Shown: positions 43,890 to 53,898, counted from the first letter of the stretch. The stretch: DNA of 64,000 nt from GCA-958296115 sp965222445 (GCA_965222445.1 CBDCTY010000002.1:1860001-1924000); one strand, 5' to 3'. The notes: generated from the sequence alone by a model not told the origin. Translations and numbers: made by a program.

Positions 43890-44906
43890 TTGATTGGCTA
43901 CATCGTCCGCCGTGTGCTGTTGGCGTTGCTGACCATCTGGGCGATATCTGTCCTATCTTTCGTCATCATTCAGCTACCACCTGGGGACGTAATGGACGCC
44001 ATCCAGCAGGCCTCTATGGGCGTAGGCGGCGTCCAGTTCGCAGGAGGCACGGCGCTTACCGATGAGGAGATCGATGACCTTCGTAGACTGTACGGCTTCG
44101 ACCAGGCTCAATACGTCCAGTACCTAAAATGGATAACGAGGACGGTACAGGGCAATCTGGGCTACTCGTACAAGCTGGAGGTGCCGATTAAGTCCCTTAT
44201 CGGAGATCGGCTGCTCTTCACCGTTGTGTTGGCGCTGACTACAATCGTTTTCACCTGGCTGCTAGCAATTCCCATAGGCATCTACTCGGCTGTCCGACAG
44301 CGCTCCGCGGGAGATTACTTCTTCACGTTCCTGGGCTTCACAGGGCTCGCCGTGCCCGACTTCTTGCTTGCGCTAGTGATGCTGCACATGGCCTCGGTTA
44401 CGTTCGGCATGAGTGTCGGCGGACTCTTCTCCATAGAGTATGCCGACGCGCCATGGAGTATCGCGAGATTCTGGGACTTGCTCAAGCACCTGTGGATACC
44501 TGCCGTTGTTATTGGGACGGCGGGCACGGCGTCACTGATTCGGATCATGAGGGCGAACCTTCTCGATGAGCTGCGAAAGCCTTATGTAGTGACTGCTCGT
44601 GCCAAGGGAATGTCGGGCTGGCGACTTGTCCTGAAGTACCCAGTGCGTGTTGCCCTGAATCCTCTGGTCAGCATCGCGGGGTACCTGCTTCCCCGGCTGA
44701 TCAGCGGTAGCATCATAGTCTCGGTTGTGCTAAGCCTCCCGACGCTGGGCCCTCTGCTGCTGAACGCACTTCTGGACCAAGACACCTTCCTTGCCGGCAC
44801 GATCGTGTTCTTCCTTGGTGTGTTGACCGTTATAGGGACACTCATCTCCGACATTCTGCTCTCCGTGGTGGACCCGCGCATCAGACTGACGGGATCGGCT
44901 TCCTGA
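43890..44906 (+). CDS. DppB/OppB-type ABC permease
   Basis: A 338-residue inner-membrane permease. TTG 43890 is preceded by GGAGGAGG, which fixes the start as M-I-G-Y-I-V-R-R. Six membrane segments are apparent, the EAA loop is LLDELRKPYVVTARAKGMSG and the end is LSVVDPRIRLTG. It is close kin to the orphan permease at 10674. It ends one base before the next permease gene. Confidence 0.93.
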   Translation: MIGYIVRRVLLALLTIWAISVLSFVIIQLPPGDVMDAIQQASMGVGGVQFAGGTALTDEEIDDLRRLYGFDQAQYVQYLKWITRTVQGNLGYSYKLEVPIKSLIGDRLLFTVVLALTTIVFTWLLAIPIGIYSAVRQRSAGDYFFTFLGFTGLAVPDFLLALVMLHMASVTFGMSVGGLFSIEYADAPWSIARFWDLLKHLWIPAVVIGTAGTASLIRIMRANLLDELRKPYVVTARAKGMSGWRLVLKYPVRVALNPLVSIAGYLLPRLISGSIIVSVVLSLPTLGPLLLNALLDQDTFLAGTIVFFLGVLTVIGTLISDILLSVVDPRIRLTGSAS

Positions 44907-44907
44907 T

Positions 44908-46047
44908 ATGGCAGAATCTATAGCAATACCCGCTTCGAAAGAAAAGGAGGCGTCGGAGTACATATTCGTCGCCTCTCAGTGGCGCTTGATGTGGTGGCGC
45001 TTCAAGAAGCATAAGCTGGCACTCCTGTCCATCGCTGTCTTGACCGTCTTCTACATGCCCTTCTTTTTCGCGGAGTTTCTGTCCACGAACCACCACGATC
45101 AAGAATCATCTAAGTTCCACTTCCTGAGGCCACAGTTAGTCAGGTGGTTCGACGATGGTCGGTTCAGACCTCACGTGAACGGCATAGAGGGCTTTCGAGA
45201 CGCGGCGTTCATGAAAGACTACCACACCTTGCCAGACGAAAAGATCCCAATACGTCTATACGTCCGGGGATACGAGTACAAACTTTTCGGACTGTTCAAG
45301 ACGGACCGACACCTAGTGGGATTCTCCGATGCAACGGTCTATGAAAACAGGCCATCGCCATACCTTCTAGGCAGCGACAGAATCGGGCGTGACAACTGGT
45401 CCAGATTGATGATAGCAACCCGTGTTTCCCTGTCCATAGGCCTCATCGGCGTTGTACTAAGCCTGATCCTCGGCGTTTCTCTGGGAGCCGTTTCCGGCTA
45501 CTACGGTGGGTTCTTAGATGCCATCATCCAACGCCTGATAGAGATTCTCAGGTCGCTACCGACGATACCATTGTGGATGGCGCTGGCTGCTGCCGTGCCC
45601 CGGGATTGGGGTGTGCTTAAGGTCTATTTGGCCATAACCATCATCATATCCCTCGTCGCCTGGACGGAGATGGGCAGGGTAGTCCGGGGGAGGTTCTTGT
45701 CTCTCCGTGAGGAGGATTTCGTGATGGCCGCGCGGCTGACCGGGGCCAGCCCGCTCCGCGTCATGTTCCGCCACATGCTGCCGTCATTCACCAGTCACAT
45801 CATTGCCGCGAGCACATTGGCAATACCATTCATGATCGTCAGCGAAACGGCGCTGAGCTTCCTGGGGCTGGGGCTAAGGCCGCCCGCTATTAGCTGGGGT
45901 GTGATGTTGAAGCAGGCGCAAAACACCGAGACCGTGTCGCTCTATCCCTGGCTCATGTTCATAGCTATCCCGGTGATTGTCGCCATCTTGGCCTTCAACT
46001 TCCTGGGAGACGGCCTCCGCGATGCTGCCGACCCCTACAGCCAGTAG
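44908..46047 (+). CDS. DppC/OppC-type ABC permease
   Basis: A 379-residue permease with an N-terminal OppC-type segment (WWRFKKHKLALLSIAVLTVF) and a long periplasmic loop ending in the hallmark YLLGSDRIGRDNWSRLMIAT. The EAA loop is SLREEDFVMAARLTGASPLR and FLGLGLRPPAISWGVML follows near the end. It forms the heterodimeric channel with the upstream permease. No ATPase genes follow. Confidence 0.94.
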   Translation: MAESIAIPASKEKEASEYIFVASQWRLMWWRFKKHKLALLSIAVLTVFYMPFFFAEFLSTNHHDQESSKFHFLRPQLVRWFDDGRFRPHVNGIEGFRDAAFMKDYHTLPDEKIPIRLYVRGYEYKLFGLFKTDRHLVGFSDATVYENRPSPYLLGSDRIGRDNWSRLMIATRVSLSIGLIGVVLSLILGVSLGAVSGYYGGFLDAIIQRLIEILRSLPTIPLWMALAAAVPRDWGVLKVYLAITIIISLVAWTEMGRVVRGRFLSLREEDFVMAARLTGASPLRVMFRHMLPSFTSHIIAASTLAIPFMIVSETALSFLGLGLRPPAISWGVMLKQAQNTETVSLYPWLMFIAIPVIVAILAFNFLGDGLRDAADPYSQ

Positions 46048-46297
46048 GTGACACATGGTAACTGCTCAGGCTGAAACGGGAACCTGGAACGATCGCCTTG
46101 GTCAATCAGGAGCCTAACGGTTCGATCATGCGCGAGCTTCGTGGCAGTGAGGTTCCCAGGGCTTCCATGAGCCGATGACCTCGTTCAGCCCGGTCCACAC
46201 GATCGGCAACCAGATGAATGAGGCGTCTCTGCTCATGAGAAACTGGGACCGTGGTTGAATCTACGGACCGGTGGCACCTCAACGGGAGGGTGGCAAA

Positions 46298-47539
46298 GTG
46301 ACCGAGCTCCTGGCAATCGATGGCGGATCACCCGTGCGGACAGAGCCTTTCGGCCCCACTCACGACTTTGGCCACCAGGACAGCGAGGCTGTATCCGAAG
46401 TGATCCGGTCGGGCTTCCTAGCCAAAGGGCCAAAGGTCAGGGAGTTCGAGCATGCGTTTGCCCAGAGGCACGGAGCCAGATACGCGGTGACGGTAAATTC
46501 CGGGACCTCAGCTATGCACACCTGCGTCGCTGCTATCAATCCGGACCCGGGCGACGAGGTCATCGTTTCGCCTTGGACCTCTGGAGGCAGTGTCATTGGC
46601 ATACTCCTGCACAACTGTGTGCCGGTATTTGCCGACATTGACGACACCTATAACATCGACCCGGATAAGGTGGAGCGGCATATTACGCCTCGTACCCGGG
46701 CCATCATGGCCGTGCATCTGCATGGCAATCCCTGCGACCTGGGTGCCTTGGGGGAAATCGCTGATCGGCATGGACTCTTCCTGATTGAGGACTTCGCGCA
46801 GGCCCACTTTGCTGAGTACCAAGGCCAGACCGTAGGCTCCATTGGAGATATTGGCGGCGCCAGTTTTGGAGGCAAGCACCTATCGGCCGGCGGCGGAGGC
46901 GTGGTCCTAACCGACAACGAGGTTTTGTGGGAGCGGGCGCTGCTGTTTTCCGACGCCGCCCTTCCTCGCGACCCCGGGCCGTACGCCGGAAGACCCTACG
47001 AAAACTACTTCCTCGCCCCGAACTATAGAATGAATGACCTAATCGCGGCAATCCTGCTGGTCCAGCTTCAAAAGGTGGACGGCTACATAGAGAACAAGGT
47101 TCGCGCCGCCCACAACATAGTCAAGGGGCTGGCCGACGTCGAGGAGATAGCCCCACAGAAGGTCATGCCAGGAAACCGATGCACCTATTGGACCTTCGGA
47201 ATGACCATCGACACCGATAGGCTCGGATGTACTGCGAAGGAGTTCGCCAAGGCGGTGAGCGCCGAAGGGGTCCCCCTCCTGGGACACCCTCACGGCTCTG
47301 CCAAGAGCGGCCTCTTCAAGAACCCCACTTTCTCCGGCCCCAATACCTACGGCAGCAGCCACTTTCCCTTTGACTACGGGAGGGAAAAGCCTCTGGACTA
47401 CCGCCTGGTCACGCTCCCGTATGGGGAGAAACTGATGAGCCGCAACGTCAGCTTTAGCATGGTGCAGAGCTTCACGGAGAACGACACTTCGGACATCGTC
47501 GAGGCCCTTCGCAAGGTGGTGGTCTACTACCGCCGGTAG
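46298..47539 (+). CDS. DegT/DnrJ/EryC1/StrS-family aminotransferase
   Basis: A 413-residue PLP enzyme that usually transfers an amino group to a nucleotide-linked keto sugar. GTG 46298 follows GGGAGGG. Seen: VTVNSGTSAMHTCVAAINPD, the Asp region LFLIEDFAQAHFAEYQG and the PLP lysine in GGASFGGKHLSAGGGG (about residue 193). NYRMNDLIAAILLVQLQKVD is the substrate-side segment. It lies 250 bases after the transporter, in the same direction, and may be part of the same catabolic unit. Confidence 0.92.
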   Translation: MTELLAIDGGSPVRTEPFGPTHDFGHQDSEAVSEVIRSGFLAKGPKVREFEHAFAQRHGARYAVTVNSGTSAMHTCVAAINPDPGDEVIVSPWTSGGSVIGILLHNCVPVFADIDDTYNIDPDKVERHITPRTRAIMAVHLHGNPCDLGALGEIADRHGLFLIEDFAQAHFAEYQGQTVGSIGDIGGASFGGKHLSAGGGGVVLTDNEVLWERALLFSDAALPRDPGPYAGRPYENYFLAPNYRMNDLIAAILLVQLQKVDGYIENKVRAAHNIVKGLADVEEIAPQKVMPGNRCTYWTFGMTIDTDRLGCTAKEFAKAVSAEGVPLLGHPHGSAKSGLFKNPTFSGPNTYGSSHFPFDYGREKPLDYRLVTLPYGEKLMSRNVSFSMVQSFTENDTSDIVEALRKVVVYYRR

Positions 47540-47663
47540 CCACGCGGACAGGGCGTACTTACCAGCGACTCGCCTACAGGGCCTCCTCTCAGATTGGTAT
47601 GTTCCTCCTCAAGAAATATCCTACCTGAGAGCCTCATCCATGTTTCATACCATAAGATGCGCC

Positions 47664-48265
47664 CTAGGTTGTGTTGATATTTGTATTATACTGGGTGTAT
47701 GTCAACAGTTACACTTCCGTCGGAACAATGGTCAAAGATGTTTGAGTTCCTTCGTGGGGAGTCCGGGTTGTACGTCGGACGGGAAGCCGAATGTAGGCGG
47801 TTCATCGATGCTGTCCTATGGATTACGCGGTCTGGCGCACAATGGAGGATGCTGCCATCAGAGTACGGTAAATGGAACAGCGTCTACAAGCGATTCGCCC
47901 GCTGGTGTGACCACGGAGTATGGGAGCGTATCCATCAGCATTTCGTCGATGACCCCGACATGGAATACCTCATCATCGACAGTACGGTCGTCCGGGCACA
48001 TCCTTCGGCGGCTGGGGCACCCCAAAAAAGGGCAAGCATCCCAAGCCCTTGGTCGTAGCCGTGGAGGGTTCAGCACAAAGGTCCATGTGAGTGTCGACGG
48101 CCTCGGTAACCCGTTGAGATTTACGTTGACTGGAGGACAGGAGCACGATGTGACTCAGGCCAACGAGCTCATAGCCGGTTTGGAGAGTGAGTATGTGATT
48201 GCAGATCGAGCATACGACTCCAACCAGTTCCTCGAGTCCGTGATCGAGGGCGGCGCGGTTCCGGT
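47664..48265 (+). mobile_element. IS5-type element, truncated by IS21
   Basis: The left end is CTAGGTTGTGTTGATATTTG. The transposase starts at ATG 47699 (MSTVTLPSEQWSKMFEFLRG) and shows SGAQWRMLPSEYGKWNSVYK and the Asp in LIIDSTVVRAHPSAAGAP. At CCCCAAAAAAGGG (48019-48031) the frame shifts by +1 and continues RSRGGFSTKVHVSVDGLGNP and IADRAYDSNQFLESVIEGGA. At 48266 the IS21 end begins and the C-terminal third with the last catalytic Glu is absent. Confidence 0.82.
47699..48265 (+). pseudogene. IS5 transposase, frameshifted and truncated
   Basis: The two reading frames together encode the N-terminal DUF4096-like domain and the first two thirds of the DDE domain. The frame change at the A6G3 run would need a +1 shift, unlike the -1 slip known for the IS427 group, so mutation is as likely as programmed frameshifting. 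The 3' end is lost at the IS21 junction. Confidence 0.75.
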
Positions 48266-48387
48266 TGTCAAGGGCGGAGAGAAATCAGGCCGTGTGGTGT
48301 CGAAGACCAGCATAAATGTCCGCCTAACTGACCAGGGAAAATGTCACCTGTCTAACTTGCCACGGTAACAGACTACGTTGCTTTCAA

Positions 48388-49905
48388 GTAATTGATTAGC
48401 GGGATCAAGTTCTGGGAGGCGTTCAGAGTGAAGGGGAGTGAACGGGAGGGCCGCTGAACACAGCGCAGAGCCGGTCCACGACAGGCTGGTCGTCGCCATT
48501 ACGTTCCAACGTCCTGATTACGCTGGTGAAGGCTGAGAACGCATCGCGCCCTCCACCGTCTTGGAGCAGTGCGATACCTTCCGCGCGATCACTGCCGGGC
48601 GGAGCGCTCGCTCAGCACGGTTGTTGGTCGGCTCAATGCCCGGATCGTCCAGAAAGCGCAGCAGGTTGCCACGATCGTCGTGCCAACCCAGCTCGTTCTG
48701 CAGCCGACAGCTGTCCGCATCCGACATAGGACGGTCGCGGAGATGATAGCTCAGCTCTCGCTTCAACCGTTCAGCCTGGATACGAAAGTCCGCAGCCTCT
48801 CCTCGGTGATATGCCCTCCACAGCTCCATCGCTTCTCGCAAAAGCGCACTCAGACTCTTGCCGAAGCTGCGTCCCCTCCCTGTCTTGGTCTGAACCACCT
48901 CGCTGACCGAGCGCAGTACGTGCGCCAGACACTTCTGCTGTTTGATCTCGGACAGCGCCTGGGCGTCGTAGCTCCGTCCTCGATCAGTCACCATCACCCC
49001 TCCATAGTCCGAGGGGACCACCTCCCGCACCTCTTCGTTCCGGTGACGCGCACGGACCTGATACACCGTCGCCTCATCCGTCTCGAACGCCATCAGAAAC
49101 GCACGCTCGCCTCCCACACGCCAGCCCGTGTCGTCGGTGTGGACGAACGGACTGGCGCGCACCGATGTCCGCAGCCTGCTGTAGGCATCACCCACCGCAC
49201 CAGCAGCACGACGCAGCGCGTCCTGGCTGATCGCTCCCTGACTCACTCTCACCCCGGTCAGCGCTCTGAGAACGGCAGGAACCTTCCGTACCGGAACGCC
49301 CACCCCATAGTGGAGCACGTGGGCCGCAGCCATCACTCGTCTCCCCACCCGGTGGGCGCTGGCCCCGTACTGGTCCGGCGCAACTTCTGGGTGCTCGCCA
49401 CGCACTTGCCTGCCGCACGCCGGCACCGGCATACCTGCACACGATACGCCGTTACCTGGGGACGTGGAACCGGCAGAAGGTCGGTCACGTAGGCAAGCCG
49501 CACTCCCTCATGTTCGAGGACGCCTCCACATCCAGGGCAGGTGTCCCCCGACACTGGCGCCTCTACAACCGGCTCGGTGATCTCATCGGCGGACGGCGGC
49601 TTGCGGTAGCTGAACTGCCCCGTACCCGGCTTGCGGCCAGGACGCCTAGGCTTGCTGCTGCGCCTGCCCTTGGAGAACGGCGCAGCCTGACGCTTTCCCG
49701 CTCGCTTGGCCTCGGCGAGTTCCTTATGCAACTCTTCGTTGGCTGCCGTCAACTCGGCAATCCGCTTCTGCTGCCCCTCGACCAGGGCCATCAGTTCGGC
49801 GTGCTCAGAATCCGTCTTGCACATAGATAGAGTATAAGAACTTACCGAGTCTTCCACAACACCCATGTGAGTGATACCATGACACCGACCCCGCTAATCA
49901 ATTAC
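48388..49905 (-). mobile_element. IS66-type element
   Basis: The inverted ends are GTAATTGATTAGCGGG and CCCGCTAATCAATTAC. The 8-mer GCTTTCAA is duplicated on both sides (48380-48387 and 49906-49913), as expected for IS66. It is 1518 bp long with only a transposase gene; the usual accessory ORFs are missing. Confidence 0.88.
48423..49866 (-). pseudogene. IS66 transposase with two frameshifts
   Basis: N-terminal leucine-zipper part (ALVEGQQKRIAELTAANEEL), then a Cys cluster (DTCPGCGGVLEHEG). Near 49415 the frame shifts to CGRQVRGEHPEVAPDQYG, HTDDTGWRVGGERAFL, TDRGRSYDAQAL and PTNNRAERALRPAVIARKV. A second shift near 48545 leads to the true end (LERNGDDQPVVDRLCAVFSG). The core DDE residues are still readable but the gene is broken twice. 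Confidence 0.8.
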
Positions 49906-51392
49906 GCTTTCAACATCACCCGAGGACGATTCATCGGCGGACTGTCGGCCTTAAGGTACTTCCGTACGGTGTTCCTGTGGATGCCCGTCTCCCTGGTTAT
50001 TCTCCTGATGGACAGGCCCCTGCGCTTCGCTGCATGAACCGCCTCCCACCTGGCGACCTGCTTCGGAGTGGGCTTCCTCGGTACAGAGGTTGCCTTCTTG
50101 CGGATCTTGGCTGCACCACTGTCGTGGTTGCCGTCGATTGCTTCGGCTCTCTCCCTGTCGAGTGAGGCCAGAACTCTCTCCCAGCGGCTGCCCAGACCGT
50201 TACGATACGGCGGTGCGTGTGAAGGGTATCCATTCACACCGCGCAGGATGTTCGGACGGGGTGGAGCCTCCTGGCTGGGGATGAGTTGACCCTTGTGCTC
50301 AACGACCAGTTGACCGTCCATTCCCTCGAGCACGTCCACCTTCACTCCAGCGTAGGTCGGACGTTCCATGCCGGGCAGCAGCTGAAGCGTACTCCGTCGG
50401 TATCTCACAGTGTTGTCCTTTGCCACTTTGCGACTGTGCCTGAAGCACAGCATCCGATCCAGACACGTCCCTCCGTCCACAGGGCGGTAGGCGACTTCAG
50501 ACTCCGGAGCCGATACCCCGAAGCGCTCGTTGAAGTGAGGAAGGAAGTCTCTCAGAACGACACCAGCATCTTCGATGGTGGTCGCACCCGCGAGTCGAAG
50601 CTCGGTTACAAGTCTGTCCTGGAAGGTGCCTGCCGCTCGTTCCACACGGCCCTTGGCCTGTGGAGACAGCGCGTAGATCATCTGTATTCCGAGCTCGTCC
50701 ATCGCACGGGAGAACTGGGTTGGAGCGCTCGGTGCTCCGGTTCCTGGTACGTGCTTGAAGACCGAGTGGCGGTCGGTGTACAGCGCTATGGGTACCCCGT
50801 GGCGCTCGATCAGTCCCCGCATCAGCACGAAGTAGTCTCGGGTGTTCTCGTACTCACAGAACAGCGCACTGACCACTTTGCCCGTGGCGTCGTCCACGGC
50901 AAGCAGAAGCATAAACTGAGGTCCATCCTCTCCGAGCCACCGATGATAGCTGCCATCGATCTGTATCAGCATCCCCTCTCGGGGCATGCGTTGCCGACGA
51001 ACACGGTGCTTCGGAGGACGACGGCGACGAGGACTGACGAGACCGGCTCCGACCAGTATGCGTCGCAACGTGTTACGGGCTATGTCTATACCCTCACGTT
51101 CTCTCAGCAGTTCGCTCAGATGAGTGTGGTTGACTCCTGAGTACGTGGTTCGAGCTAGACGCAACACTTCGGCCCTTATCGAATCGGGTGTTGTGTTGGG
51201 AGCCCTCCGACCCCGATGGCCGTGAGCGAGTGCGGCTGCTCCTTCTTCTCTGTAAGCCGCAAGAATGCGCCTGGTGTGGCGTGTGCTCACTCCCATCAGC
51301 ATGGCCGCCTGGTCCACCGTCATATGCTCGGCCAGTAGGCTGTTGAGGATCTGAAGTCTTACCTGCTCTTTCTGGTTCAATGTCACAGTCAC
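49902..51392 (-). CDS. IS1202-like transposase
   Basis: A 496-residue transposase. The N-terminal helix-turn-helix is DQAAMLMGVSTRHTRRILAA. The integrase core has Asp in GMLIQIDGSYHRWLGEDG, Asp in PIALYTDRHSVFKH and Glu in LSPQAKGRVERAAGTFQDRL. A second helix-turn-helix lies near the C-terminus (LSIRRITRETGIHRNTVRKY). IS66 inserted at the last codons, but its first bases supply a TAA, so the product loses only one residue and may still work. Confidence 0.9.
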   Translation of the reverse strand: MTVTLNQKEQVRLQILNSLLAEHMTVDQAAMLMGVSTRHTRRILAAYREEGAAALAHGHRGRRAPNTTPDSIRAEVLRLARTTYSGVNHTHLSELLREREGIDIARNTLRRILVGAGLVSPRRRRPPKHRVRRQRMPREGMLIQIDGSYHRWLGEDGPQFMLLLAVDDATGKVVSALFCEYENTRDYFVLMRGLIERHGVPIALYTDRHSVFKHVPGTGAPSAPTQFSRAMDELGIQMIYALSPQAKGRVERAAGTFQDRLVTELRLAGATTIEDAGVVLRDFLPHFNERFGVSAPESEVAYRPVDGGTCLDRMLCFRHSRKVAKDNTVRYRRSTLQLLPGMERPTYAGVKVDVLEGMDGQLVVEHKGQLIPSQEAPPRPNILRGVNGYPSHAPPYRNGLGSRWERVLASLDRERAEAIDGNHDSGAAKIRKKATSVPRKPTPKQVARWEAVHAAKRRGLSIRRITRETGIHRNTVRKYLKADSPPMNRPRVMLKA

Positions 51393-51585
51393 CTCATGGA
51401 GAATGTGACATTTATGCTGGTCAGTTAGTCAGGACATTTATGCTGAGCAACAACATCAAGGGCGGAGAGAAATCAGGCCGTGTGGCGGAGCAAAAGTGTA
51501 CCACTCGGGCGGCGATGTTCAGCGAAAATGTCCGCCTGCGACGGGTGCCGTCGGGAGCCCTTAGTCGCAGCGAGGTCGGTGGAGT

Positions 51586-52368
51586 CTAGGCTTCAGGGGG
51601 ACCGGCGGCGGAGTGCATGGCGGTGGTATGCCTGCTCTGCCTGAGGCGGTAGCTCTCGCCGTTCATCTCCAGGATGTGAACGCGGTGAGTGAGGCGGTCC
51701 AACAGGGCGCCGGTCAGCCTCTCAGAGCCGAAGACCTCGGTCCACTCGTCGAAGGGCAGGTTGGTGGTGACCAGGACCGACCCTCTCTCGTATCTCTGGC
51801 TGAAGACCTCGAAGAGGAGCTCCGCGCCGGTCTTGGAGAGTGGGACGAAGCCAAGCTCGTCGACGATAAGCAGCTTGAGTCGGGCCAGCTTCTTCTGGAG
51901 GTTGAGCAATCGTCGCTCGTCCCTGGCCTCGATCAACTCGTGGACCAGCGAGGCGGCCGTGGTAAAGCCGACCGACAGCCCCCTCTGGCAGGCGGCGAGT
52001 CCGAGGCCGAGGGCCACATGGGTCTTGCCGGTACCGCTGTTGCCTATGGCGATGACGTTCTCCCGCCGGTCCACGTACTCGCAGCGTGCCAGCTGCATGA
52101 CCAGGTGCTTGTTCACCGACGGCATGGCCAGGAAGTCGAAGGTGTCGAGGCTCTTGGTGGCAGGGAAGCGGGCAGCCTTGATCCTGCGGTCCACCATGCG
52201 ATGATGGCGGTCTATCAGCTCAAGCTCTGAGAGCCTCAGCAGGTAGCCCGGATGGTCGACGTCCTCGGCGGCGCACTGGCCGGCCACCCTGCCGTACTCT
52301 CTCAGGAAGGTCGGCAGCTTCAGCTCCTTGAGGTGGTGCTCCAGCAGCACCGTCGACCTGTCGCTCAC
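51586..52368 (-). CDS. istB: IS21 helper ATPase IstB (second family)
   Basis: A 260-residue ATPase with Walker A IAIGNSGTGKTHVALGL and Walker B LLIVDELGFVPLSKTGAE. It includes HHLKELKLPTFLREYG near the start and LTHRVHILEMNGESYRLR near the end. GTG 52368 overlaps the istA stop. The frame is accidentally open upstream into istA, but the two are separate genes. Confidence 0.92.
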   Translation of the reverse strand: MSDRSTVLLEHHLKELKLPTFLREYGRVAGQCAAEDVDHPGYLLRLSELELIDRHHRMVDRRIKAARFPATKSLDTFDFLAMPSVNKHLVMQLARCEYVDRRENVIAIGNSGTGKTHVALGLGLAACQRGLSVGFTTAASLVHELIEARDERRLLNLQKKLARLKLLIVDELGFVPLSKTGAELLFEVFSQRYERGSVLVTTNLPFDEWTEVFGSERLTGALLDRLTHRVHILEMNGESYRLRQSRHTTAMHSAAGPPEA

Positions 52369-53559
52369 CGCCCGCTCCCCGACATGAGCGCCATGTAGTC
52401 GCTGGCTGCTGTCTTCGTCACGGTGACCCTGGGCAGGAAGGGGTACAGCTCCAGGTCGAGTCTCTGAGGTCGATCCTCCATCCTGCACAGCACCAGGTGC
52501 TTGATGGCGTCGAAGCTTATGGCGCCGAGCCTGAGGGCATCGCGCACGGATTCGTACACCTCCTCCTTGCGGAAGTTCTCCATCAACCGCAGCACCTGCA
52601 CGAACTCCCGCTTGCCGCGCCTGCCCATCCTCGACTCCAGCAGCCGCCGCAGCACTCCGAACTCCTCCGGCAACTCCCATCCGGCGCTCCATCCGCTGGC
52701 CTATCGTCTCCCTGTGCCCACGCAGCTGTCTCCCCAGCCGCTCCAGGCACCGCTCCTCCAGGTAGATGTTGAGCGCATCGAAGCTCGGAAACGACGGCAC
52801 AGGCACCAGGAAGTTCCGGCGAGCATATCCCACCAACCCCTCCACCTTGCCCTTGTCGTTACCCTTGCCTGGCCGGCCGAATCGGTCATCGAACAGGTAG
52901 TGGGACTGGAGTTCAGAGAACACACGAGTACGCTGGCGCCGGCCGTCTCCCATGATCTTGGCCACAGCCAACCTCGTGTTGTCGTAGACGATGCTCCGGG
53001 GCACCCCGCCCAGGAACGAGAACGCCGAGACGTGACCGTCGCAGAACGCCTCGGTCGTCTCCGCGGGGTACGCTTTGACGAAGCACGCGTCGCTGTGGGG
53101 AAGATCCAGCACGAAGTAGTGGATGGTCTGCTCCACTCCTCCGATCACCGCCTTGGCCTGGCCGAAGTCGCACTGGGCATCACCAGGAGGATGGGAGAGC
53201 GGAACGTACATCTCGCGTGTCCGGAGACGCCGCTCTCGCACGTAGTCCTTGACTATCGTGTACTTGCCACCGAACCCGTGCTCCGCTCTCAGACGGTCAT
53301 AGATCCGCTTCGCCGTGTGCCGCTGCTTCCTCGGAAGACGCCGGTCCTCTTCCAGTATCCGGTCGATCACCCCGTGGTACGGGTCCAGCTTAGGGCGACG
53401 CGGCGGTGACTGTCGACGGTACCCGGGTGGCACCGAGTACTCCAGCATCTTGCGCACCGTGTCCCGGTGCAGCCCGAACACGCGGGCAGCCTCTCGCGTG
53501 CTCATCCCTTCCACCATGCAGGCCCGGCGCACTCGAACGTACAGTTCCACCTTGTACAT
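52365..53559 (-). pseudogene. istA: IS21 transposase IstA with internal deletion and frameshift
   Basis: The N-terminal 290 codons match the truncated copy at 31637 (MYKVELYVRVRRACMVEGMS, DAQCDFGQAKAVIGGVEQTI). Near 52690 the frame changes to WELPEEFGVLRRLLESRMGR and runs to the stop (LVLCRMEDRPQRLDLELYPF). About 110-130 codons of the usual middle region appear to be missing, as judged from the normal IstA length. Inactive as it stands. Confidence 0.8.
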
Positions 53560-53682
53560 CCTTCACACCTTCCATCGAGTTGCCTTGAACTCTATGGAAG
53601 GCGGCGGGTGGTCCAGTTTTGCAGCGCCACTCCCGGACGCTCACCCCCGCCTCACCGGTCCATTATTACTCCGCCCTTTACA

Positions 53683-53898
53683 TCCACGGAGGGCAGCGGC
53701 TTTTCCGGCGTCACCCTGGCCCACAACGTCCGCACGCGGGAGGAGGTGGACGCTCTCTTGGACGTTGCCGTGGCCGCCGGCGCCGCCCTGGTCAAGCCGG
53801 CCCAAGACACCTTCTGGGGCGGTTACTCCGGCTACTTTGCCGACCCGGAGGGCTACCTGTGGGAAATCGCCTGGAATCCTCACTTTCCGATTGAGTGA
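53683..53898 (+). pseudogene. C-terminal fragment of a VOC/glyoxalase-family protein
   Basis: About 68 codons read LAHNVRTREEVDALLDVAVA, AGAALVKPAQDTFWGGYSGY and FADPEGYLWEIAWNPHF before TGA. The F-x-D-P-E-G-x-x-W-E-I motif is diagnostic for the family. The 5' part is missing; the IS21 end at 53682 lies directly against it. Confidence 0.8.

Larger units (their letters stand above)
48298..51455 (-). mobile_element. IS1202-like (ISNCY) element
   Basis: Ends TGT...ACA with related subterminal repeats (CAGCATAAATGTCC on both sides, then TAACTGACCAG). An identical 30-bp stretch flanks it (48268-48297 and 51456-51485), fitting the long target duplications known for the IS1202 group. It holds one large transposase gene and was itself hit by IS66. 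Confidence 0.85.
48266..53682 (-). mobile_element. Second IS21-family element (copy 2), carrying nested insertions
   Basis: The left end TGTCAAGGGCGGAGAGAAA at 48266 mirrors the right end read inward from 53682 (TGTAAAGGGCGGAGTAATAA). The element is split at 48297/51456 by an IS1202-like element. It carries istB (intact) and a damaged istA. Its flanks differ (IS5 on the left, a glyoxalase gene tail on the right) and share no target duplication, which points to recombination with another copy. Confidence 0.82.

Noticed and set aside
48058..48368. IS5 transposase continuing through KGGEKSGRVVSKTSINV
   Set aside because: The bases after 48265 are the IS21 end and the IS1202-like end, not IS5 sequence; the apparent protein tail is chimeric.
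51586..53559. A single 657-codon frame joining IstA and IstB
   Set aside because: The middle of it is out-of-frame istA; the true istA tail lies in another frame and istB has its own GTG start overlapping the istA stop. It is an accidental readthrough frame, not a fusion protein.
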